Below the pieces are notes generated by a model that did not search any database, was not told where the DNA came from, and saw only the letters and a program-made list of their open reading frames with translations. Below, in pieces: positions 1-5,477 of a DNA stretch of 5,477 bases (position 1 is its first letter; every line of letters starts with the position of its first letter). The DNA lies in contig JAIROD010000050.1 in assembly GCA_031257725.1 (NCBI GenBank), positions 1-5,477 on the forward strand. Reading direction: 5' to 3'. This stretch comes from Planctomycetaceae bacterium (lineage in GTDB: Bacteria; Planctomycetota; Planctomycetia; Pirellulales; Thermoguttaceae). Made by a program: the position numbers and the translations under genes.

Positions 1-208
1 GTACCGATTAGGCATCTCACTCCTGGCTCTGATAAAAGCACCCGAAAACAATAATTCCAGTTAAAAAAATACTCAAAAACAAAAAAAAACTGAAAAAAAT
101 ATAACGTAACTCCGAAACACAACTCGGAAAAAAAGAACCTTACACGAAAAAAACTCTCGAGAATATCTAAATCTCCAGAAAAAATAGAATGGGAAAATAG
201 ACAGTTAC

Positions 209-235
209 AGGTAGGTGACTCAAGAGGTAGGCGAC
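209..235 (+). repeat. 11-base imperfect direct repeat at the edge of the inverted-repeat unit
   Basis: AGGTAGGTGAC at 209-219 recurs as AGGTAGGCGAC at 225-235, one mismatch, 16 bases apart. The second copy is the outer end of the left arm of the inverted repeat at 225-387, so this arm's outer end is partly duplicated outward. Seen directly; the meaning is unknown. Confidence 0.6.
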
Positions 236-387
236 CTTTAGCCGAAGGGTTTTCACCCACAGTTGCAACGGTTGGTTTGTTATTTGAGTTGTACGCGGTT
301 GGTTTTTAATTTCCATCTGCAAACAGGGGCAATGTCGGCGAGTACGCCGTATTGGTAAAAAACCTTTCGGCGAAAGGTCGCCTACCT
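225..387. repeat. Inverted-repeat unit 1 (MITE/REP-like)
   Basis: The left arm (225-253) and right arm (359-387) are 29 bases each and are reverse complements with 2 mismatches. The outer end reads AGGTAGGCGACCTTT. The arms enclose 105 bases. Each arm is also nearly self-complementary: 362-378 forms a perfect 8-bp stem around one central base (ACCTTTCG/CGAAAGGT), and 234-250 is a degraded version. The RNA or single strand could thus fold as two local hairpins or one long arm-to-arm stem. Inside are a 10-base direct repeat CGGTTGGTTT (269-278 and 296-305) and a small hairpin CGGCG-AGTA-CGCCG (336-349). There is no T-run after the right arm, so it is not a standard terminator. It encodes nothing and is most likely a non-autonomous palindromic element; a structured leader or small RNA is an alternative. 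Confidence 0.7.
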
Positions 388-425
388 TGTAATTATTAGC
401 CTAGTGACAAACAATAGAATCGCTA

Positions 426-442
426 CTGAATAGTTACAAAAA
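426..442 (+). repeat. Recurrent motif CTGAATAGTTAC, copy 1
   Basis: CTGAATAGTTACAAAAA is identical over 17 bases to the reverse strand at 5178-5194, on the other side of both genes. It lies 38 bases beyond the right arm of inverted-repeat unit 1 and reads outward from it. Two further one-mismatch copies flank unit 2. Its role is unknown; a terminal inverted repeat of a small mobile unit is the favoured reading. Confidence 0.65.
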
Positions 443-610
443 AACATTATCCCTATTGTCCCTAAAATTTTCAGTGTAATGTTAGGTATCATGGGACACG
501 GGCGGCGGCTGAAATTATGAGGATAACCGGAACATGGGGATCATTAGGACAATAACTTTTAAGACCAATTCGGGCGTTATCTTTATCCTTATCTTTATTC
601 TTTAATTACG

Positions 611-3193
611 ATGAACTTTTTGAACAATTTGCCCTTGAATGATCATTCGGTTTCCGGCGAACCGGTTGATTTGGAGCGGGAAAATAAACGTCTCAAACGT
701 GAAATCACGCGGTTGGAGACATTGATTTCCCGAAGTAAGGCGGCAACTCATGCCAATCTCAATCTGGAAGCCGAATTACAAGCCGAAAGAGTTCGTCAGG
801 GAAAATATTTGGAACTCCTGCTCCGTAATAGTCAGAACCTTATTATTATGATTGACGGGGAAGGACGTTTCGTTTATTGTACAGAATCATTCCTGCAAAT
901 TCTGGGGCAAACCTCATTCGGTTTTCTAAACGCTCGGCGATTTGTTGAAGTATTTCCTGCGGCGGAATTTAATGAAGTGGTTCAAATGATTGCCCAATCG
1001 ATGAGTGAGCGGTGCAGTATGAAAATTCCGCTTCGTACCGGTTGGGGGCAAGCGGGTTCTCCACGCGATTATGTGGTTCATATTGCGCCGATGTTGTCTC
1101 AGACCGGCGAATCGGAAGGTGCGGTTCTGCTTTGCCATGACGTAACCGAAGTTCTTGCGGCAAAAGAACAAGCGGAACAAGCCAGCCGTGTGAAGAGTTC
1201 TTTTCTTGCCAATATGAGTCATGAAATTCGGACACCGATGAATGCCATCATTGGAATGGCGGAACTCGCACTTCGTGAAAAAATTCCTAATTCGGCTCAT
1301 GAAATGGTGTTGAGTATTAAACAAGCCGGTAATAGTCTTTTGTCTATTATCAACGATATTCTGGACTTTTCCAAAATTGAATCCGGTAAAATGGAAATTG
1401 TGGAAAGTGAATATCAGTTTCGCTCGATGGTGCATGATATTGTGAGTATTATTCGTACACGTCTTTTGGAATCGCCGTTGGACTTTTTTTTGGAGATTGA
1501 CAGTACGATTCCGAATTATCTGATTGGCGACGAAGTGCGGTTGCGGCAAATTCTTTTGAATCTTTTGAGTAACGCCACCAAATACACCCGTAAAGGATTT
1601 ATCAAAATGGTTGTGCGAAGCAGGATTCAAGATAAAACGGTTTGGCTGACATTCGATATTTCCGATACGGGAATCGGAATCAAACCGGAAGACATCAATA
1701 AATTGTTCGGCAATTTTATGCAGTTCGACAAAGAAACGAATAAGGGGATTGTCGGAACGGGATTAGGGTTGGCGATTGTCCGAAATCTGGCGCGTTTAAT
1801 GAATGGAGACGTTCATGTCCAAAGTCAATACGGTTCGGGAAGCGTGTTTACCGTAACTGTTCAACAACATTTTGTTCGTGATGAACCGTTTGCCCGTCTT
1901 GTTCAACCGGAACGCACTGTGTCGTTAATTTATGAACCGCGTATGGGTTATGATTCGGTATGCCGGTCGGCGTTTGAATCGTTGAAGGTTCATTTTTGTC
2001 TGGTTTCCGGCTTCACACGGTTTGAACAGGAAGTCCGAAAAGGATGTTACGATTATATTTTTGTTGTTTCTTCTGTTTTGGAAGATGCGGTGAATCTGTT
2101 GACGGAAATTTACCAAAACTCCGATAGACCACAATTGGTGGTGATAACGGAAAACAATGAATTTTCCAATCATTCACGATATTACACCCTATCGTCGCCG
2201 TTATACACCGCGCCGTTGGCGAATATTTTCAATCATGTTTCCGATACCTGTTTATACCGTACAGATAGGACGGCGGTTCGGTTTACTGCGCCTGATGCAC
2301 GGATTTTAGTGGTGGACGATATTATTACCAATTTGAAAGTTGCTCAGGGATTGATGATTCCGTTTCAGTGTCAGGTTGATATTTGTGAAAGCGGTCAGGA
2401 ATCAATTGATTTAGTACGGAAAAACAAATATGATCTTATTTTCATGGATCACATGATGCCTGGTATGGACGGGTTGGAAGCAACCGCACAAATTCGTGCG
2501 ATATCGGAAGGGCGTGATATACCGATTATTGCGTTGACGGCTAACGCGGTTTCCGGTGTTCGTGAAATGTTTTTATCGCATGGGATGAACGATTTTCTTT
2601 CAAAACCGATTGATCCGGTTCGGTTGGAAAGTATTCTTGATAAATGGATTCCAAAAAACAAACATGTTTCCTACGTTTCAAAAAAAGAAACCGAACCGGA
2701 AACAACAACAAAAATCAACATTGAAACAACTACAACTACCAATACAAATACAAATACGGAACCGGAAACAAAAACAAAAACGGAGACTCAAAATCCGATG
2801 TTGTCCGAACCGGTTGCCGGCAATGATTCTCATGATTCGGTAACGTCGGATATTATTGACGGTCTTGACATGCAGTCCGGTTTGGAGCGGGTGGTCGGCA
2901 ATAGAGAGATTTATCGGGAAATTCTCAAGATTTATATTGAAACAACTCCGCCTATTCTGGATGAGTTACGCAATCCGACTGCCGCAACGCTTAAATCTTA
3001 TGCTATTGCGGTTCATGGAATTAAGGGGAGTAGTTTGAATATTGGAGCGGACAAGGTCGGCAAGATGGCGGCAATGTTGGAAGCGTCGGCAAAAACCGGA
3101 AATCTGGAAGCGGTTCTGAATGATAACGAAAATTTTATTAACATGACAAAAAAATTGATCACCGACATGACCCGATTCCTAGAAAACAACTAA
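611..3193 (+). CDS. Soluble hybrid sensor histidine kinase (PAS-HisKA-HATPase-pseudoREC-REC-HPt)
   Basis: This is a multistep phosphorelay kinase: it autophosphorylates on His, then passes phosphate to its own receiver Asp and on to its HPt His, which normally hands it to a separate response regulator. Domains by residue: coiled coil about 19-66; PAS about 68-180; HisKA with the H-box SHEIRTPMN (phospho-His204); HATPase with N-box Asn321, G1 DTGIGI (352-357) and G2 GTGLGLAIV (382-390); a receiver-like fold without its Asp, about 435-545; a true receiver 563-682 with Asp569/570, phospho-Asp613, Thr643 and Lys665; a Thr/Asn/Glu linker about 690-740; and HPt 748-860 with HGIKGSS (His802). All catalytic residues are present. 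No signal peptide or membrane helix is seen, so it should sense a cytoplasmic cue through PAS. ATG 611 is the only start after the in-frame stop at 560-562; it has no Shine-Dalgarno sequence. The layout is BarA-like but lacks BarA's membrane part. The specific signal and partner are unknown. The gene stands alone and ends at an intrinsic terminator. Confidence 0.95.
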   Translation: MNFLNNLPLNDHSVSGEPVDLERENKRLKREITRLETLISRSKAATHANLNLEAELQAERVRQGKYLELLLRNSQNLIIMIDGEGRFVYCTESFLQILGQTSFGFLNARRFVEVFPAAEFNEVVQMIAQSMSERCSMKIPLRTGWGQAGSPRDYVVHIAPMLSQTGESEGAVLLCHDVTEVLAAKEQAEQASRVKSSFLANMSHEIRTPMNAIIGMAELALREKIPNSAHEMVLSIKQAGNSLLSIINDILDFSKIESGKMEIVESEYQFRSMVHDIVSIIRTRLLESPLDFFLEIDSTIPNYLIGDEVRLRQILLNLLSNATKYTRKGFIKMVVRSRIQDKTVWLTFDISDTGIGIKPEDINKLFGNFMQFDKETNKGIVGTGLGLAIVRNLARLMNGDVHVQSQYGSGSVFTVTVQQHFVRDEPFARLVQPERTVSLIYEPRMGYDSVCRSAFESLKVHFCLVSGFTRFEQEVRKGCYDYIFVVSSVLEDAVNLLTEIYQNSDRPQLVVITENNEFSNHSRYYTLSSPLYTAPLANIFNHVSDTCLYRTDRTAVRFTAPDARILVVDDIITNLKVAQGLMIPFQCQVDICESGQESIDLVRKNKYDLIFMDHMMPGMDGLEATAQIRAISEGRDIPIIALTANAVSGVREMFLSHGMNDFLSKPIDPVRLESILDKWIPKNKHVSYVSKKETEPETTTKINIETTTTTNTNTNTEPETKTKTETQNPMLSEPVAGNDSHDSVTSDIIDGLDMQSGLERVVGNREIYREILKIYIETTPPILDELRNPTAATLKSYAIAVHGIKGSSLNIGADKVGKMAAMLEASAKTGNLEAVLNDNENFINMTKKLITDMTRFLENN
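2693..2771 (+). repeat. Low-complexity coding repeat in the REC-HPt linker
   Basis: GAACCGGAAACAA occurs at 2693-2705 and again at 2759-2771 (13 bases, in frame), encoding TEPET both times (residues 694-698 and 716-720). Between them lies a short tandem run of AATACA units (2741-2757) encoding Thr-Asn repeats. The linker therefore seems to have grown by duplication or replication slippage. It should be unstructured, acting as a flexible tether between the receiver and HPt domains. Confidence 0.7.
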
Positions 3194-3214
3194 TTAAAAA
3201 TTAAAAAATCATGT

Positions 3215-3241
3215 CGTCCCATGCGGGACGGAATTTTTTTT
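3215..3241 (+). terminator. Intrinsic terminator of the kinase gene
   Basis: A 6-bp GC-rich stem, CGTCCC (3215-3220) with GGGACG (3225-3230), closes a 4-base loop and is followed by GAA and eight T (3234-3241). It starts 22 bases after the kinase stop codon. An A-rich run upstream (3196-3208) could pair with the T-run, so it may also act weakly on the other strand. It should separate kinase transcription from hslU. Confidence 0.8.
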
Positions 3242-3360
3242 AATAGACCTTTTCTCTAACCCCAAAATGCAATTCCAACAACCTTATTTTCCTAACAAAA
3301 CAACCTTAGTAGCAACATCGTTATTTCTACCAATATTTCATCCCTAGCGGGACGTGAATG

Positions 3361-3527
3361 GTAACGATTCAGTCGTGGTGAAGAACATTCCTTTTTTCGT
3401 TATGGCAGGCGGGAACGAAGCGGAGTAACCGCATGGTTGCCAAAAGATTCGGTGGATGCCATGTTTTTCGGCTGTTCGAAGCGGTCACTGCGCTACGTTC
3501 CCGCCTGCCATGCCGCTGAATAGTGAC
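3361..3527. repeat. Palindromic unit 2 bracketed by inverted copies of the recurrent motif
   Basis: The core arms 3402-3432 and 3481-3511 are reverse complements over 31 bases with 3 mismatches; the outer end reads ATGGCAGGCGGGAACG. They enclose 48 bases. Outside the arms lie GTAACGATTCAG (3361-3372) and CTGAATAGTGAC (3516-3527), which are inverted relative to each other and are each one base different from the motif at 426-437. The whole 167-bp stretch thus has terminal inverted repeats around a long palindrome. It has no coding potential. The right side has a 4-base gap between arm and motif, the left side 29 bases. The favoured reading is a MITE/REP-like non-autonomous element; a structured RNA is an alternative. 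Confidence 0.7.
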
Positions 3528-3733
3528 GAAATTTTTATTTTGGCGGTGAATTATCTTACCCCATAACTTGAAAGACGGGACATTTCGGGTAAAATCACGT
3601 GAAAATGTTAATTGCCGTTAATGGTCGGATGTTGTCTGAACATTGTGTCGGGTTGCATTTTATTGAGTTTCACGTTTGTTTTTTAGGTAGATTTTTGAGT
3701 ACACGTTTTTTCGATTTCACAAATTTATAATTT

Positions 3734-5119
3734 ATGGATTTAACGCCACGTCAGATTGTCGCAGAGTTGGATAAACATATTGTTGGTCAAAATGAAGCCA
3801 AACGCAGTGTTGCGGTGGCTGTTCGTAACCGTTGGCGGCGTCAACGGGTCGATGACTCGATGAAAAAAGAAATTTCGCCGAAAAATATTATGATGATCGG
3901 TCCCACCGGTGTTGGAAAAACGGAAATTGCCCGCCGTCTCGCTACCTTGACCGGTGCCCCTTTTATCAAAGTCGAAGCAACCAAATACACCGAAGTCGGA
4001 TATTATGGACGCGATGTCGAAAGTATGGTACGCGAACTCGTCGAAAACGCGCTCGGTATTGTCCGTTCCACCGAACGTGAAAAAGTTAAAGACGAAGCGG
4101 TTCGGCGTGCTAATGATCGGCTTGTCGATATGCTGTTGCCATCGCCATCCAATTCAAAAAAATCCGATGACGAGGACGATGATGACGACGACAATGATGA
4201 CAAATCACCGTCTGACGAAGACCTCGTTAAATCGGTACGGCATGAACGGAACCGTGAAAAAATCCGCAAAATGCTCGAAAAAGGACTCATGGAAGACCGA
4301 ACCGTCAGTATTATCTCCGAAACACGGGCAGTTCCTATGATTATGAGTAATATGCCCGGTATGGAGTCGATGGAATTTGACTTTCAGGAAATGTTCGAAA
4401 AAATCGCACCGCGAAGCCGGACAAAACGTGATATGACCGTTAAAGAAGCACGCGAATTTCTTATCGAACAGGAAAGCGATCAGTTAATCAGTAAGGAAAA
4501 AGTACAAACCGCCGCTGTCGAATTAGCGGAAAATCTTGGAATTATTTTCATTGATGAAATCGACAAAATCGTTGCCAGCGAAAAACAGCATGGCGCTGAT
4601 GTTTCACGGCAAGGAGTTCAGCGGGATTTGCTGCCGATTGTCGAAGGAACAACAATTCAGACCAAATACGGCTATGTCAAAACGGATCACGTTTTATTTA
4701 TTGCAGCCGGAGCGTTTCACCGTGCCAAACCAAGTGATTTGATGCCGGAACTTCAGGGACGTTTTCCGATTCGGGTTGAGCTGAACGACTTGACCAAAGA
4801 TGATTTCATTCGCATTTTAACGGAACCGAATGGTTCATTGACCAAACAATATCAAGCGTTAATGCAAACGGAAAACATTGAATTGGTTTTTGAGCCGGAT
4901 GGAATTGAAGCGTTGGCGGGCTATGCGTTTGCGGTCAATCAAAAAATGCAGAACATCGGAGCCAGACGACTCTATACCATCATGGAACGCCTGCTCGAAG
5001 AATTAAGTTTTGACGCTCCGGATATGGAACAAAACCATATTGTTATTGACGCAAATTATGTCAAACAACGTATTGATGATGTGAGTAAAGACGAAGATCT
5101 AAGTAAATTTATTCTTTAG
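3734..5119 (+). CDS. hslU: HslU (ClpY), ATPase subunit of the HslUV protease
   Basis: HslU is a hexameric cytoplasmic AAA+ unfoldase that uses ATP to unfold proteins and thread them into the HslV peptidase. The N-terminus TPRQIVAELDKHIVGQNEAK is classic for the family. Walker A is GPTGVGKT (56-63), Walker B IIFIDEID (270-277), the arginine finger region ELQGRF (Arg343) and sensor 2 IGARRL (408-413). The C-terminus ends LSKFIL, the tail that docks into HslV in studied homologues. The intermediate (I) domain spans about 110-245. At 461 residues it is slightly longer than the E. coli protein (443), mainly from an acidic insert at about 139-163. Oddities: the pore loop reads GYYG (89-92) where GYVG is usual, and sensor 1 reads FIAAGAF instead of FIASGAF. 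ATG 3734 is certain as start: an in-frame stop lies at 3728-3730 and homology begins at once. No Shine-Dalgarno sequence is visible. No hslV is adjacent. ClpX is excluded because there is no zinc-binding domain and the I-domain is present. Confidence 0.97.
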   Translation: MDLTPRQIVAELDKHIVGQNEAKRSVAVAVRNRWRRQRVDDSMKKEISPKNIMMIGPTGVGKTEIARRLATLTGAPFIKVEATKYTEVGYYGRDVESMVRELVENALGIVRSTEREKVKDEAVRRANDRLVDMLLPSPSNSKKSDDEDDDDDDNDDKSPSDEDLVKSVRHERNREKIRKMLEKGLMEDRTVSIISETRAVPMIMSNMPGMESMEFDFQEMFEKIAPRSRTKRDMTVKEAREFLIEQESDQLISKEKVQTAAVELAENLGIIFIDEIDKIVASEKQHGADVSRQGVQRDLLPIVEGTTIQTKYGYVKTDHVLFIAAGAFHRAKPSDLMPELQGRFPIRVELNDLTKDDFIRILTEPNGSLTKQYQALMQTENIELVFEPDGIEALAGYAFAVNQKMQNIGARRLYTIMERLLEELSFDAPDMEQNHIVIDANYVKQRIDDVSKDEDLSKFIL

Positions 5120-5130
5120 TAAAGTACAAA

Positions 5131-5151
5131 AATTCTGATTATTTCGGAATT
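5131..5151 (+). terminator. Weak hairpin after hslU, possible terminator
   Basis: AATTCTGA (5131-5138) pairs with TCGGAATT (5144-5151) over 8 bp, including one G-T wobble, around a 5-base loop. It starts 12 bases after the hslU stop. The stem is AT-rich and is followed by GGGG, not a T-run, so it is not a standard intrinsic terminator. It could be a 3'-end stabilising hairpin or chance. Confidence 0.35.
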
Positions 5152-5177
5152 GGGGATGACAATCAATAATTGACTGC

Positions 5178-5194
5178 TTTTTGTAACTATTCAG
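5178..5194 (-). repeat. Recurrent motif CTGAATAGTTAC, copy 4
   Basis: On the reverse strand this reads CTGAATAGTTACAAAAA, a perfect 17-base match to 426-442 on the + strand. It lies to the left of the hairpin cluster at 5227-5327, in the orientation expected for a left-end terminal repeat. No clear right-end partner is visible before the window ends. Confidence 0.65.
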
Positions 5195-5226
5195 CAGGGA
5201 ATCTAATAATTCCGCATTTACCGAAA

Positions 5227-5327
5227 GTTAACGGCGTGGGGTTGCCCCGCGTTGTTCGACTTAACCCCTAAAACACGGGGTAAACCCCATTGCCAACTAA
5301 ACACACGAGGTACCCCCCGTCGTTAAC
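5227..5327. repeat. Hairpin cluster with G/C runs (palindromic unit 3)
   Basis: The outer ends 5227-5241 (GTTAACGGCGTGGGG) and 5313-5327 are reverse complements over 15 bases with 2 mismatches. Inside are a 7-bp hairpin CGTGGGG-TTG-CCCCGCG (5235-5251) and a 4-bp hairpin GGGG-TAAA-CCCC (5277-5288). A third, decayed unit follows, ACACGAGGTACCCCCCGT (5303-5320). The words ACACGGGGTA and ACACGAGGTA suggest loose tandem repetition of a unit of about 30 bases. It is non-coding. No T-run follows any stem. It may be another repetitive palindromic element. Confidence 0.55.
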
Positions 5328-5477
5328 TATTAATTTATTAACTAATGGGTTGAAAATAAAAAATTGAATTATGAGACCACCAAATAACAAACGCTCCCCC
5401 CTGTGTTTAGGAAAGAGGTATTCTTAGAGATTTTCAAATATTCGTTCAATATTACTTTGCCCTGACAATCGGTAATT

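Larger units (their letters stand above)
1..610. other. AT-rich intergenic spacer upstream of the kinase gene
   Basis: No convincing gene lies in this stretch. Positions 57-190 are very A-rich on the + strand, with several A-runs of 5 to 9, and look non-coding. Positions 209-442 hold an inverted-repeat unit and an outlying copy of a recurrent motif, listed separately. Positions 443-610 have no clear sigma-70 promoter that I can defend. Just before the kinase ATG is a pyrimidine/AT-rich tract with repeated CTTAT/CTTTAT words (577-603). Short frames open from the left edge (stops at 52-54 and 62-64), and a reverse-strand ATG at 15-13, are too short to call. Confidence 0.7.
3194..3733. other. 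Intergenic spacer between the kinase and hslU
   Basis: No gene is visible in these 540 bases. The order is: terminator (3215-3241); an AT-rich stretch without features (3242-3340); a degenerate copy of the terminator hairpin core (TCCCTAGCGGGACG, 3341-3354); palindromic unit 2 (3361-3527); then about 200 bases upstream of hslU. That last part contains a perfect 8-base palindrome TCACGTGA (3595-3602), a possible but untested binding site. No CIRCE heat-shock operator was seen, and no promoter could be assigned with confidence. There is no hslV here, which is the usual upstream neighbour of hslU. Confidence 0.7.
5120..5477. other. Intergenic spacer downstream of hslU
   Basis: No gene can be called in these 358 bases. 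They contain a weak hairpin (5131-5151), motif copy 4 (5178-5194), a cluster of short hairpins (5227-5327), an AT-rich stretch with GTTAACTA/TTAACTA words (5322-5346), and at the right edge a reverse-strand frame open from 5477 to a stop at 5426-5424 that could be the tail of a convergent gene. A + strand frame at 5371-5427 (18 codons) has no support. Confidence 0.6.

Noticed and set aside
183..420. AATAGAAT at 183-190 and 413-420 as a target-site duplication around unit 1
   Set aside because: An 8-base AT-rich word can recur by chance in such a spacer, and it does not abut the repeat arms or the motif copy.
209..442. CRISPR array
   Set aside because: The repeats are inverted and unevenly spaced; there are no regularly spaced direct repeats with unique spacers.
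1484..1491. Run of eight T inside the kinase, a possible slippage or frameshift site
   Set aside because: The reading frame continues with intact ATPase, receiver and HPt motifs on the far side, so no frameshift is needed and no alternative product is suggested.
926..1630. Long reverse-strand open frame (234 codons) inside the kinase gene
   Set aside because: It is opposite the PAS, HisKA and ATPase coding sequence, and its translation is rich in His, Asn, Phe and Arg without any recognisable motif. It is a shadow of the real gene.
3726..3731. Perfect TATAAT just before hslU
   Set aside because: It ends 2 bases before the ATG, so a transcript from it would start inside the coding region and lose the start codon. 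It is probably part of an AT-rich initiation region.
4003..4290. Ser-rich reverse-strand frame opposite the HslU I-domain
   Set aside because: The Ser run is simply the complement of the Asp codons on the + strand, so it is an antisense artefact.
5371..5427. 18-codon + strand frame MRPPNNKRSPLCLGKRYS
   Set aside because: It has no Shine-Dalgarno sequence, no recognisable features and is of a length expected by chance.

Overview
The window holds two complete protein-coding genes on the + strand, each standing alone, and three gene-poor spacers rich in inverted repeats. Gene 1 (611-3193) encodes an 860-residue soluble hybrid sensor histidine kinase: coiled coil, PAS, HisKA/HATPase, a degenerate receiver, a true receiver and a C-terminal HPt. 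Gene 2 (3734-5119) encodes HslU (ClpY), the AAA+ unfoldase of the HslUV protease.

Layout: 1-610 is an AT-rich spacer with a 163-bp inverted-repeat unit (225-387). The kinase gene follows and ends in a good intrinsic terminator (3215-3241). The spacer 3194-3733 carries a second palindromic unit (3361-3527). hslU follows, with a weak hairpin after its stop (5131-5151). The last spacer carries a third cluster of short G/C-run hairpins (5227-5327). Both window edges have short open frames that may be ends of neighbouring genes, but they are too short to call.

The most unusual signal is a 12-base motif, CTGAATAGTTAC or a one-base variant. It occurs four times, only in spacers and always beside one of the three palindromic units. 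Copies to the right of a unit read CTGAATAGTKAC and copies to the left read as its reverse complement. The central unit is bracketed by an inverted pair. This looks like a family of small non-coding palindromic elements (MITE- or REP-like) with shared terminal inverted repeats. That is an inference from one window.

Organism: a bacterium, since HslU and a phosphorelay kinase are both bacterial in style. GC is moderate to low, coding regions are purine-rich, and neither gene has a Shine-Dalgarno sequence. The missing SD, the variant GYYG pore loop of HslU and the repeat-rich spacers would fit a planctomycete-like or other PVC-group bacterium, but this is a guess from style and not shown by any marker gene.

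The two genes share no obvious pathway. A terminator and a palindromic unit lie between them, so they are probably transcribed separately. The kinase's response-regulator partner and HslU's protease partner HslV are both outside the window.
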